Source: RBG-16-66-20 sp964564865
Lineage (GTDB): Bacteria > Pseudomonadota > Gammaproteobacteria > Burkholderiales > SG8-39
Direction of reading: 5' to 3'
Assembly (NCBI GenBank): GCA_964564865.1
Contig: CAZMDA010000044.1
Location: forward strand, 1 to 30,866
DNA: 30,866 bases
A model generated the notes under the pieces. It had not been told where the DNA came from, did no database searches, and saw only the letters and a list, made by a program, of their open reading frames with translations. Within the stretch, counting starts at the first letter, position 1. The number at the start of each line of letters is the position of its first letter. Below are positions 15,187 to 26,872 of the stretch, piece after piece. The translations under genes were made by a program, and so were the position numbers.

Positions 15187-16427
15187 GGAGGAATCCCCCG
15201 GTTGCGCGAGCCGAGCAGGTCTCGTGCGAGAGTGGCCTTCCCGGATCGCTGCGCTGAATCCACGAGCAGCAGCGTGAACAGGTCGCGCTGGGCGTGGCTG
15301 CCGCCGATGCGCCACAGCTGGCCGAGCACCGGCTCGAGCCGTTGCACCACCCGCGCGTGATCCCTTGAGCGCCAGGCGACGGCCGCTTCGCACAGCGCCC
15401 GCCCGACGGCCTCGTTGACGCGCGCCGTGCTGCCGCGCGGCTCGCCGCGCGGCAGCTCGCCGGTGGCGAGCGCGTAGTGCGCATCGACGAAGGCGAGCAC
15501 CGAACCCCCGGACAGGTCCCGCACGATTGCGGCGGCCGCGTCCCATCGCCCGCCCACGTCCGCCCCGGCCAGCTCCAGCCGCGCCAGCATGGATATGTCG
15601 TTGCACAGCGAGAGGTTCTCGCTGGAACCATCGGCCCAGACGCGCTCGTCGTAGAGGCGCAGGGCTTCGGCCGTTCGTCCTTCATTCCAATGCATCAGCG
15701 CCAGGTGCCACCACAGGTGGAAGCGGAAGAAGTTCGCCGCGTCCCAGTGCGGCGCGAGGTCCTCGATCCAGCGCACGCCCTCCGCGGCGCGGTCCTGCAT
15801 CTCCATCACGTGCGCCACCGCGTGCACCGCCCAGGGGTCGGCCGGGTTGAGCGCGGTGGCGCGGCGGCCCTGGCGCTCGGCGGCCGCGTAGTCGCCGGAC
15901 TCCTCCAGCCCGAAGGCATGCAGCGCGAGCAGGTGGCCGAACCCGGGCACGCCCTCGTCCCAGTGGGCCAGCGCGTGCGCCGGCCCGTCGCGCACGTTCG
16001 CCGCGTCGCCGAGGTAGAAGTACAGGTAGTTGGCGATCTTGAGCGCGAGGTAGTCGCGCGGATGCTCGGCGAGCACGGCGTCGAGGACGCCGGCGGCGCG
16101 CTCGAGCTCCCCCTCGCACCAGGCACCCAGCGCGGCGAGATGGGCCTGTTCCCTCGCCGTCATCGGCGCCTTCGCCGCCGCCGCGTGGGCGGCGCGCGCG
16201 GCGGGGACGAGGTGCGGCTGGCCCATGAGGTGCATGAAATAACCCTGCAGGATGTTCGCCATCGGCATCGCCGGATCGGCCTGCAATGCGCGCTTGAGCG
16301 GGACGCCCGGCTCGCGCGAGAAGCCGACGTAGGCCCAGACCGTGTCGTCGAACGCGCGCGCCGCCTCCCCGCTGGCGGCGGTGAGGGGGAGGCCTAGGCG
16401 GTCGCGATGGGCGGGCGCTGGCGCCAC
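15153..16427 (-). CDS. Tetratricopeptide-like protein (TTC38 family)
   Basis: The product has about 424 residues from a GTG at 16427, in frame and preceded by CAGGAG; no ATG lies near the conserved start RLGLPLTAASGEAARAFDD. Helical repeat units run through the protein, for instance PMANILQGYFMHLMG, LALKIANYLYFYLGD, FGLEESGDYAAAERQGRRAT and WWHLALMHWNEGRTAEALRLYDE. This arrangement matches the TTC38 family of bacterial and animal proteins, whose function is unknown. The N-terminus overlaps the end of the amidase gene by 34 bases, so the two are coupled. The extreme C-terminus overlaps the AhpD-like gene on the other strand. Confidence 0.85.
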   Translation of the reverse strand: MAPAPAHRDRLGLPLTAASGEAARAFDDTVWAYVGFSREPGVPLKRALQADPAMPMANILQGYFMHLMGQPHLVPAARAAHAAAAKAPMTAREQAHLAALGAWCEGELERAAGVLDAVLAEHPRDYLALKIANYLYFYLGDAANVRDGPAHALAHWDEGVPGFGHLLALHAFGLEESGDYAAAERQGRRATALNPADPWAVHAVAHVMEMQDRAAEGVRWIEDLAPHWDAANFFRFHLWWHLALMHWNEGRTAEALRLYDERVWADGSSENLSLCNDISMLARLELAGADVGGRWDAAAAIVRDLSGGSVLAFVDAHYALATGELPRGEPRGSTARVNEAVGRALCEAAVAWRSRDHARVVQRLEPVLGQLWRIGGSHAQRDLFTLLLVDSAQRSGKATLARDLLGSRNRGIPPYFAFGNRPIR

Positions 16428-17818
16428 GCGCCGGTCTCCTGCTCGAAGGCGTGCGCCAGCTGCAGCACGCCGAAATCGTCGCGGTAGCGGCCGACGATCT
16501 GCAGGCCCACCGGCAGCGGCACCGCGTCCGCGGTGAATCCGGCCGGCACCGAGACCGCCGGATGGCTGGTGATGGTGATGTAGTAGCAGCTCTTCATCCA
16601 GTCGAGGTAGTTGGTCATCCTCGTGCCCGCGATCTCCAGCGGGTAGTCCAGCTCGGTGGCGAAGGGCGGCAGCTGGTTCACCGGGCAGAGCAGGAACGCG
16701 TAGTCCTCCAGGAACACGCGCATGCGGTGGTAGAGGCTGCTGCGCAGGCTCTCGGCGCGCGCGATGCTCTCCGGGGTGAGCTTCCAGCCCTGCTCGACGT
16801 TCCAGATGATGGTGTCCTTCACCTCCGTGCGGCGCGTCTTCACCAGCGGGCCGTAGTTCTGCACGAACGACAGCGCGCGCAAGGTCTCGAAGGCCTCGGT
16901 GGCGCCGGTGAAGTCCGGGCAGGCTTCCTCGACGATGCAGCCCAGGGACCTGAACACCGCCTTCTGCTTCTCCAGCACCGCGGTGACGCGCGGGTCCATC
17001 GGCAGCCCGCCCAGGTCGCGGCTCCACGCCACGCGCACCTTGCGGAAGCTGCGCTTCAGCGGCCGGTTGAAGATCGAGCCGGGTTCGTGGATCGACGTCG
17101 GCGCGCGGCCGTCGGGCCCGGCCATGGCCGAGAGCAGGAACGCGGCATCCGACACCGTGCGCGCGATCGGTCCCAGCGTGGCGAGCGAACTCCAGGCGTT
17201 CGGCGCCGGCCAGTGCGGCACCCGCCCGGGGCTGGGCCGGAAGCCGACCACGTTGCAGTAGTTGCCCGGGTTGCGCAGCGAGGCGGCGAGGTCGCCGCCG
17301 TCGGCGAAGGGCAGCATGCCGCAGGCCACCGCGGCCGCCGCGCCGCCGGAGGACCCGCCGGCGCTCTTCGCGAGGTCGTAGGGATTGAGCGTGGCGCCGA
17401 ACACGGCGTTGTAGGTGTGGCTGCCCGCGGCGAACTCCGGCAGGTTGGTCTTGCCGAGCGTGATCGCGCCGGCGGCGGCCAGCCGGTCGACGATGACGTG
17501 GTTCTCCTTCGGCACGTTGTCCCGGTACACCGGCGAGCCGGAGGTGGTGCGGATGCCCCGGGTGGGCACGTTGTCCTTGTAGGCGATGGGCAGGCCCGCG
17601 AGAGGAGGCAAGGCGGCCCCCCTCCCCTTTGCGCGCCTGCGGTCCAGCGCCTTCGCCGCCTTGAGCGCCTGCTCGGGCAGGAAGGTGACGATGGCGTTGA
17701 CCTTCGGGTTGACGCGCTCCACCTGCGCGATGAAGGCGCGCATCACCTCGGTGGCCGAGAGCTTGCGCGTGCGGATCAGGGCGGCGAGCCTGCGCGCCGG
17801 GAGGAAGGGGATGTCCAT
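16394..17818 (-). CDS. Amidase-signature family amidohydrolase
   Basis: The product has 474 residues. The Ser-cisSer-Lys triad is visible: Lys81 in PIAYKDNVPT, cis-Ser in SAGGSSGGAAAAVA (156/157) and nucleophile Ser180 in GGDLAASLRNPG. The usual D-x-G-G-S before the nucleophile is changed to DLAAS, which removes both glycines of the oxyanion loop. VVGFRPSPGRVP then continues the family signature. Such enzymes hydrolyse amide or ester bonds in small molecules; the substrate is unknown. A -10-like TACACT ends 6 bases before the ATG, so the mRNA may be leaderless. The next gene overlaps it. Confidence 0.9.
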   Translation of the reverse strand: MDIPFLPARRLAALIRTRKLSATEVMRAFIAQVERVNPKVNAIVTFLPEQALKAAKALDRRRAKGRGAALPPLAGLPIAYKDNVPTRGIRTTSGSPVYRDNVPKENHVIVDRLAAAGAITLGKTNLPEFAAGSHTYNAVFGATLNPYDLAKSAGGSSGGAAAAVACGMLPFADGGDLAASLRNPGNYCNVVGFRPSPGRVPHWPAPNAWSSLATLGPIARTVSDAAFLLSAMAGPDGRAPTSIHEPGSIFNRPLKRSFRKVRVAWSRDLGGLPMDPRVTAVLEKQKAVFRSLGCIVEEACPDFTGATEAFETLRALSFVQNYGPLVKTRRTEVKDTIIWNVEQGWKLTPESIARAESLRSSLYHRMRVFLEDYAFLLCPVNQLPPFATELDYPLEIAGTRMTNYLDWMKSCYYITITSHPAVSVPAGFTADAVPLPVGLQIVGRYRDDFGVLQLAHAFEQETGAWRQRPPIATA

Positions 17819-17824
17819 GGGGCG

Positions 17825-17830
17825 AGTGTA
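17825..17830 (-). promoter_or_regulatory. Putative -10 box of the amidase gene, abutting the ATG
   Basis: GCTACACTCG on the minus strand contains TACACT, ending 6 bases before the ATG at 17818. The same ten bases occur before maf. Confidence 0.4.
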
Positions 17831-17840
17831 GCCCGGCCGG

Positions 17841-17845
<5 letters not shown>
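17827..17845 (-). terminator. Hairpin at the rng stop codon
   Basis: TGTAGCC and GGCTACA form a 7-bp stem with a 5-base loop. One arm contains the rng TAG (17841-17843). There is no U-run, so termination is only suggested. The stem overlaps the amidase -10-like box. Confidence 0.35.
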
Positions 17846-19302
<1,457 letters not shown>

Positions 19303-19325
<23 letters not shown>

Positions 19326-19941
19326 TGTGGCCCGAGATGCGCTCGATCAGCTGCGCGGTTTCGTACAGCGGCAGGCCGACGATCCCGGAGTGGCTGCCGC
19401 GGATCCCGGTGATGTAGCGCGCCGCGCGCCCCTGGATGGCGTAGGCGCCGGCCTTGTCGTCGGCCTCGCCGGTGGCGAGGTAGTCGCGGATCTCCGCCTC
19501 GCCCAGCTCGCAGAACTGCACCTCGGACTCCGACAGCGCGACCTCGAGGTGGGCGTCGTACTTGAGCGCCACCGCGGTCAGCACCTCGTGGCGCGTGCCC
19601 GACAGCGCCGCGAGCATCTCGGCGGCCTCCTGGCGGTTGCCCGGCTTGCCGAGGATCCGGCCCTGCAGCGCGACCGTGGTGTCGGCGGCGAGCACCGGCG
19701 CGCGCGGCAGGTTGCGCTGCTCCAGCCGCGCCCAGCCGGCCTCGGCCTTGGCGCGCGCGACGCGCCGGACGTAGACCGCCGGCGTCTCGCCGCGCAGCAC
19801 GGTCTCGTCCAGGTCCGGATCGGGCTCCGGGTCGGCGCGGAACAGCAGCAGGTGGAAGCGCACGCCGATCTGCGTCAGCAGGTCGCGGCGGCGCGGGCTT
19901 CGCGATGCGAGATAGATGGAACGCTCGGCGGGCCTCGTCAT
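19303..19941 (-). CDS. maf: Maf-family nucleotide pyrophosphatase (YhdE-like)
   Basis: The product has 212 residues. Maf proteins hydrolyse non-canonical or dTTP/UTP nucleotides to monophosphates. The motif SRSPRRRDLLTQIG sits at the N-terminus (about 13-26), ETPAVYVRRVARAKA in the middle, VLAADTTVALQGRILGKP (the catalytic-site acidic residue) after it, and KAGAYAIQGRAARYI and GSHSGIVGLPLYET toward the end. The closest subtype appears to be YhdE. It is downstream of rlmH by 75 bases containing two hairpin repeats, and overlaps rng, a common pair. Confidence 0.93.
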
Positions 19942-19951
19942 GTCGCGGACG

Positions 19952-19957
19952 AGTGTA
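19952..19957 (-). promoter_or_regulatory. Putative internal -10 box before maf
   Basis: TACACT within TTTGCTACACTCG, 10 bases before the maf ATG. It would provide an internal promoter for maf-rng. Confidence 0.35.
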
Positions 19958-19970
19958 GCAAAGCCCGCGC

Positions 19971-20019
19971 GGCGCTTCTGCGCCGCGTCGTCACCCGGCG
20001 CTCCTGCGCCGCGTCCTCA
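19971..20019. repeat. Two 23-base near-identical repeats after rlmH
   Basis: GGCGCTTCTGCGCCGCGTCG (then TCA) at 19971-19993 and GGCGCTCCTGCGCCGCGTCC (then TCA) at 19997-20019 differ at two positions, period 26. Each holds an inverted repeat GGCGC-NNNN-GCGCC. The TCA of the second copy is the rlmH stop codon read from the plus strand. Confidence 0.8.
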
Positions 20020-20430
20020 TTCGCGATGGTAGGGATGCCCGGTCAGCAAGGTCGCGGCGCGATACAGCTGCTCGCAGAGCATCACCTGCGCCAGCGCGTG
20101 CGGCAGCGTCAGCGAGGACAGCCGGACCAACGCCGAGGCGCGCTTCCTTATCTCCGGGTCCAGCCCGTCGGCGGCGCCGATGACGAACACCGTGGGCTCG
20201 GCCAGCAGCTGCGCGAACTGCGGCGTGGTGAGGTCCCGGCCGCGCTCGTCCATGGCCACCAGGCGCGCGCCCGCGGGCAGCCGGTCGCGCAGGCGGGCCG
20301 CCGCCGAGGGCTTCACCTGGATGACGGCGACCTCGTAGCCGCGCGGCATGCGCGACAGGTACTCGTCGCGCGCGGCCTCGGCCCAGCGCGGCAGCCTATT
20401 GGCGACGGCGGCGAGGTGCAGCCTTGGCAC
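20017..20430 (-). CDS. rlmH: 23S rRNA (pseudouridine-1915-N3)-methyltransferase RlmH
   Basis: The product has 137 residues from a GTG at 20430. RlmH is a SPOUT methyltransferase that modifies helix 69 of 23S rRNA using SAM. RLHLAAVANRLPRW is the normal start; AMDERGRDLTTPQFAQLL, SLTLPHALAQVMLCEQLYRA and the invariant end HPYHRE are present. It is about 18 residues shorter than the usual 155; the losses are in the region before the DERG motif and just after it. The usual GG(A/P)DG in the SAM loop is GAADG here. It overlaps rsfS by 35 bases. Confidence 0.92.
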   Translation of the reverse strand: MPRLHLAAVANRLPRWAEAARDEYLSRMPRGYEVAVIQVKPSAAARLRDRLPAGARLVAMDERGRDLTTPQFAQLLAEPTVFVIGAADGLDPEIRKRASALVRLSSLTLPHALAQVMLCEQLYRAATLLTGHPYHRE

Positions 20431-20824
20431 GGCGGCGGGGGGCCCTGGCTTTCGCCTTCGCCTTCGGTTTCTTCCTCTCCGCGGCGGATTTCAGCTTCAC
20501 TTCCTTCCCGCCCCAGAGTTCCTCGAGGTTGTAGTGGCTGCGCACCGCCGGGTGCATGACGTGGACCACGATGTCGCCCAGGTCCACCAGCGCCCACTCG
20601 CCGTTGCGCCGGCCCTCGACGCCCTTGATCGTCGCCCCCAGCGCCTTCAGCTTCTCCTGCACGCTGTTGGCGAGCGCGTTCACCTGCCGGCTGGAGTCGC
20701 CGCTGGCGATCACGACGCGCTCGAACTCCGCGGTCTGCTGCGCAACGTTGAACACGACGATGTCGCGGCCCTTGACGTCCTCGAGCGCCTCGACCACGGC
20801 GCGCTGCTTCCTGCGTATGTCCAT
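20396..20824 (-). CDS. rsfS: Ribosomal silencing factor RsfS
   Basis: The product has 142 residues. RsfS binds ribosomal protein uL14 (L14) and blocks subunit joining when nutrients are scarce. Core motifs are GRDIVVFNVAQQTAEFERVV, ASGDSSRQVNALA, VEGRRNGEWALVDLGDIVVH and NLEELWGG. After the core, the last about 27 residues form a strongly basic Lys/Arg/Ala/Pro tail (KKPKAKAKARAPRRRAKAA) that typical RsfS proteins lack. The start at 20824 overlaps the nadD stop by one base. Confidence 0.94.
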   Translation of the reverse strand: MDIRRKQRAVVEALEDVKGRDIVVFNVAQQTAEFERVVIASGDSSRQVNALANSVQEKLKALGATIKGVEGRRNGEWALVDLGDIVVHVMHPAVRSHYNLEELWGGKEVKLKSAAERKKPKAKAKARAPRRRAKAAPRRRRQ

Positions 20825-21417
20825 CAGTGATAGAGCCTGTGTAGTTGGATGTACTCGATGACCGCCGCCGGCAGCAGGCCGGCGACGCTTTCCCCGCGCG
20901 CGAGCCGCGCGCGGATGGTGCTGGCCGAAACCGGCATCGGCGCCATGGCGACATGGATCACCGCGCCCTCGGGCACGCCCGCCGGGCCCCCGCCTTCGCC
21001 CGGCCGCGCGAACACGGCGAAGCGGGCGAGGCCGAACAGTTCGCGCCAGCGGTGCCAGCCCGCCAGCTTCGCGTACTGGTCGCCGCCGATCAGCATGACG
21101 AGCGGCGTGGCCGCGCCCAGCTCGGCGCGCAGCGCCGCGAGCGTGTCGTAGGTGTAGCCGGAATGCCCCGGCGCCAGCTCGCGCCCGTCGATCGCGTAGC
21201 GCGGCTCGCCGGCGAGCGCCAGGCGCAGCATGGCGAGGCGGTGCTCGGGCGGCGCCACCGGCGCGCGCCGGTAGCCGGGCGCGCCGGTGGGCAGCCACAG
21301 CACGCGCTGCGCGCCGAGCGCTTCGAGCGCGCGCGCCGCGATGGCGAGGTGGGCGTTGTGGACCGGGTCAAAGGTGCCGCCCAGGACGGCGACCGGTCCG
21401 GTCGGGGAGGGAGGCAC
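20824..21417 (-). CDS. nadD: Nicotinate-nucleotide adenylyltransferase
   Basis: The product has 197 residues. It adenylates nicotinate mononucleotide in NAD synthesis. The nucleotidyltransferase motif GGTFDPVHNAHLAIA is at residues 14-28, and the second ATP-binding motif is VSASTIRARLARG in the C-terminal part. LIGGDQYAKLAGWHRW is the usual central stretch. It sits 28 bases after proA and overlaps rsfS by one base; nadD-rsfS-rlmH is a common order. Confidence 0.95.
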   Translation of the reverse strand: MPPSPTGPVAVLGGTFDPVHNAHLAIAARALEALGAQRVLWLPTGAPGYRRAPVAPPEHRLAMLRLALAGEPRYAIDGRELAPGHSGYTYDTLAALRAELGAATPLVMLIGGDQYAKLAGWHRWRELFGLARFAVFARPGEGGGPAGVPEGAVIHVAMAPMPVSASTIRARLARGESVAGLLPAAVIEYIQLHRLYH

Positions 21418-21445
21418 GCTTTCCAGCCGGGCCTCTTCGGCTCCA

Positions 21446-22729
21446 CTACTGACGGACTTCTCCGTGCCCGAGCACGACGTACTTCAGCGTCGTCAGGCCT
21501 TCCAGCCCGACCGGGCCGCGCGCGTGCAGCTTGTCGGTCGAGATGCCGATCTCGGCGCCCAGGCCGTACTCGTAGCCGTCCGCGAACCGGGTCGAGGCGT
21601 TCACCATCACCGAGCTGGAGTCCACCTCGCGCAGGAAGCGCTCGGCGCGCGCCTTGTCCGCGGTGACGATGGCGTCGGTGTGCTGCGAGCCGTACTTGGC
21701 GATGTGCGCCATGGCCTCGTCCAGGCCCTTCACGATCCGGACCGAGACCACCGGCGCCAGCCACTCGGTGTAGTAGTCGTCCTCGGTTGCCGCCTTGGCG
21801 CCCGGCAGCAGCCGGCGCGCGGCCTCGTCGGCGCGCATCTCGACGCCCTTCGCCGCGAAGATGGCGCCGATCTCCGGCAGCACCTTGGGCGCGATGCTTT
21901 GCGCCACCAGCAGCGTCTCCATGGTGTTGCAGGTGCCGTAGCGCTGCGTCTTGGCGTTGTCGGCGATGCGCACCGCCATCGCCGGGTCGGCGGCCTCGTC
22001 GATGTAGACGTGGCAGACGCCGTCCAGGTGCTTGATCATCGGGATGCGCGACTCGCGCATGAGGCGCGCGATCAGCTCCTTGCCGCCGCGCGGCACGATG
22101 ATGTCCACGTACTCGTTCATCGTGATCAACGCACCCACCGCCGCGCGGTCGGCGGTCGCCACCACCTGCACCGCGGCCTCGGGCAGGCCCGCGGCCTTGA
22201 GGCCGGCGCGCACGCAAGCGGCGATGGCCTGGTTGGAGTGCAGCGCTTCGGAGCCGCCGCGCAGGATGCAGGCATTGCCCGCCTTCAGGCACAGGCCGGC
22301 GGCGTCCGCGGTCACGTTCGGGCGCGATTCGTAGATGATGCCGATGACCCCGATCGGCACCCGCATGCGGCCCACCTCGATGCCGGTGGGGCGGCGGCGC
22401 AGCTCGCTCACCCGGCCCACCGGGTCCTCGAGCGCCGCGACCTGCTCCAGGCCCTCGGCCATCTGCTCGATGGTGGCGGGCTTCAGCGTCAGGCGGTCCA
22501 CGAAAGCGGCGTCGCGGCCCTCCTTCGTCGCCTGCTCCACGTCGGCGCGATTGGCCTCCTGCAGTTCCGCGGCGCGGGCGCGGATCTCCGCGGCCATCGC
22601 GCGCAGCGCCTTGTCCTTGGTGGCGGTGTCGGCGCGGGCGAGGGCGCGCGCGGCGGCGCGGGCCGAGCGGCCCAACTCGCGCATGTAGCCGGCGATGTCC
22701 CCGGCGACGTCCCTAATGCCCTGATCCAT
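21446..22729 (-). CDS. proA: Gamma-glutamyl phosphate reductase
   Basis: The product has 427 residues. It reduces gamma-glutamyl phosphate to the semialdehyde with NADPH in proline synthesis. It belongs to the aldehyde dehydrogenase superfamily; the catalytic cysteine is Cys267 in RYGTCNTMETLLV. Other typical parts are PIGVIGIIYESRPNVTADA, CLKAGNACILRGGSEA, DIIVPRGGKELI and DGYEYGLGAEIGISTDKLHA. The start overlaps the end of holA by 17 bases. No proB lies in the window. Confidence 0.96.
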   Translation of the reverse strand: MDQGIRDVAGDIAGYMRELGRSARAAARALARADTATKDKALRAMAAEIRARAAELQEANRADVEQATKEGRDAAFVDRLTLKPATIEQMAEGLEQVAALEDPVGRVSELRRRPTGIEVGRMRVPIGVIGIIYESRPNVTADAAGLCLKAGNACILRGGSEALHSNQAIAACVRAGLKAAGLPEAAVQVVATADRAAVGALITMNEYVDIIVPRGGKELIARLMRESRIPMIKHLDGVCHVYIDEAADPAMAVRIADNAKTQRYGTCNTMETLLVAQSIAPKVLPEIGAIFAAKGVEMRADEAARRLLPGAKAATEDDYYTEWLAPVVSVRIVKGLDEAMAHIAKYGSQHTDAIVTADKARAERFLREVDSSSVMVNASTRFADGYEYGLGAEIGISTDKLHARGPVGLEGLTTLKYVVLGHGEVRQ

Positions 22730-23729
22730 GGGCGAATTCTAAACCCAGGCGGAGCAGCGCATCCCAGGGCTCGCCGCTGCCGACGCCCTTGCTCGCGCGC
22801 TCGATGTGCGACATCCGCACCACCGCCTCGCGCAGGCGCGCCGCGGAATGCCGGCGCAGCGCCTTCTCGCAGCGCGGCTGCGCGGCGCGGAAGATCCGGT
22901 TCTCCATGAACAACTGCTCGGCGCGCCGGCCGGCCGCCACGCCGGCCTTGATCCGGGACAGCGCCGCCAGTTCCTCGCCCAGGCGCCAGGCGATGCCCGC
23001 GATGCTCTCGCCCTCGCCGCGCAGCCCGGCCAGGGCGCGCGCGAACTGCGGGAAGTCGCCGCCGTGCAGCGCCTCCGCCAGCGCCTCGAAGTCGTAGCGC
23101 GCGACGTTGGACACCGCGGCGCGCACCTCGTCCAGCCCGATCTCGCCCTCGGGCGCGAGCAGCGCGAGCTTGGCGATCTCCTGGCGCGCGGCGAGCAGGT
23201 TGCCCTCGACGTGCTCGGCGAGGAACGCCAGCGCCTCGGCCGAGGCGCGCTGCTTCTGGCGCGCGAGGCGCCCGGCGATCCACTGCGGCAGCGCGGCGCG
23301 CGCCAGGGGCTGCGCCTCGACGACGACGCCGCCCGACTCGAACGCGGCGAACCAGCCCGCCTTCCACCAGTTCGCGCCCTCGGGCCGGGGCATGCTCATC
23401 AGGAGCAGGAGGTCGGGATTGGGCCGCGCCAGGCAGGCCTCGATCGCCTGCGCGCCGGCGGCGGGCACGCGGCCGGAGGCAAGGCGCAGCTCGACGAGCT
23501 TCCGGTCCCCGAACAGCGACTGGCTCGCCCCGGCGTGCACCAGCGCGCCCCAGTCGAAGCCCTTTTCCGCGAACATCACCTCGCGCTCGGCGAAGCCCTT
23601 CTTCCGCGCCGCGGCGCGGATGGCGTCGGCGGCCTCCAGGGCGAGCAGCGGCTCGTCGCCGTGGACCAGGTAGGCGGGGGCGAGTGTCCTTTGAAGCTGG
23701 GCGTCGAGCTGCTCGGCGCGCAGGCGCAT
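22713..23729 (-). CDS. holA: DNA polymerase III delta subunit
   Basis: The product has 338 residues, close to E. coli HolA (343). It is the clamp-loader subunit that opens the beta clamp. The start MRLRAEQLDAQLQRTLAPAYLVHGDEPLLALEAAD is usual, and GASQSLFGDRKLVELRLASG is the clamp-interacting region. A helical collar domain follows (EGNLLAARQEIAKLALL, GEELAALSRIK). It begins 3 bases after lptE, a position conserved in proteobacteria. Confidence 0.93.
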   Translation of the reverse strand: MRLRAEQLDAQLQRTLAPAYLVHGDEPLLALEAADAIRAAARKKGFAEREVMFAEKGFDWGALVHAGASQSLFGDRKLVELRLASGRVPAAGAQAIEACLARPNPDLLLLMSMPRPEGANWWKAGWFAAFESGGVVVEAQPLARAALPQWIAGRLARQKQRASAEALAFLAEHVEGNLLAARQEIAKLALLAPEGEIGLDEVRAAVSNVARYDFEALAEALHGGDFPQFARALAGLRGEGESIAGIAWRLGEELAALSRIKAGVAAGRRAEQLFMENRIFRAAQPRCEKALRRHSAARLREAVVRMSHIERASKGVGSGEPWDALLRLGLEFAHGSGH

Positions 23730-23732
23730 CGA

Positions 23733-24218
23733 CTACTGCGGCCGGGGCCGCTGCGCGGCGGCGAGGCGCCGCATGACCAGCTGCACCATGTCGAACTGCA
23801 TGTCGCGGTACAGCAGCTGCTCCTCGGTCTCCTTGGCGAGCACCTCGGCGTCGTTGAACAGGACGTCCCGCGTCAGCTCGATGGTGCTGGCCGGCAGGAA
23901 CTCGCCGCCCTTGCCGTCGTGCACCCGGAAACCGACGCGGTAGCGCAGCTGGAACTCGCGCACGCGCCCGGTGCCGGTGAGCGACAGGATGTGCTTCTCG
24001 CGCACTTCCTGGGTGAACTGCAGGATGGCCTGGGCGGCGCCGGACTCGTCCACCACCCGCGTGCGCGTGCCCGACTGGATGTTGCGCTTGATGTCCAGCG
24101 CCACGCCGGAACTGGCCGAGGGCACGAAGATGGTCTCGAACGGCAGCTCGGCGGTGCCGCGCAGCTGGAAGCCGCAGCCGGCGAGGGCGAGCGTGGCGAC
24201 GAGGGCGAGGGCGCGCAC
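23733..24218 (-). CDS. lptE: LPS-assembly lipoprotein LptE
   Basis: The product has 161 residues. LptE plugs the LptD barrel in the outer membrane and aids lipopolysaccharide insertion. A lipoprotein signal ends in LALAGC (Cys15), then GFQLRGTAELPFETIFV, the typical LptE start. TGTGRVREFQLRYRVGFRVHD and the C-terminal YRDMQFDMVQLVMRRLAA match the family. It follows leuS by 7 bases, the usual arrangement. Confidence 0.93.
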   Translation of the reverse strand: MRALALVATLALAGCGFQLRGTAELPFETIFVPSASSGVALDIKRNIQSGTRTRVVDESGAAQAILQFTQEVREKHILSLTGTGRVREFQLRYRVGFRVHDGKGGEFLPASTIELTRDVLFNDAEVLAKETEEQLLYRDMQFDMVQLVMRRLAAAQRPRPQ

Positions 24219-24225
24219 GGCGGCG

Positions 24226-26805
<2,580 letters not shown>

Positions 26806-26819
26806 GACGGAAGGCGCGG

Positions 26820-26825
26820 ATTATA
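26820..26825 (-). promoter_or_regulatory. -10 box of the leuS-to-rng operon
   Basis: A perfect TATAAT on the minus strand, 14 bases before the ATG at 26805. Transcription would start near 26813. No convincing -35 hexamer is visible in the G-rich sequence upstream. Confidence 0.55.
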
Positions 26826-26872
26826 CGGGCGGGGGGAAGTTTGCTAACGTGGCGGCACCAAGGGAGGAGAAC

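Noticed and set aside
19952..19975. Possible sigma-54 promoter before maf (TTTGCTAC)
   Set aside because: The GG element at the required spacing is lacking.
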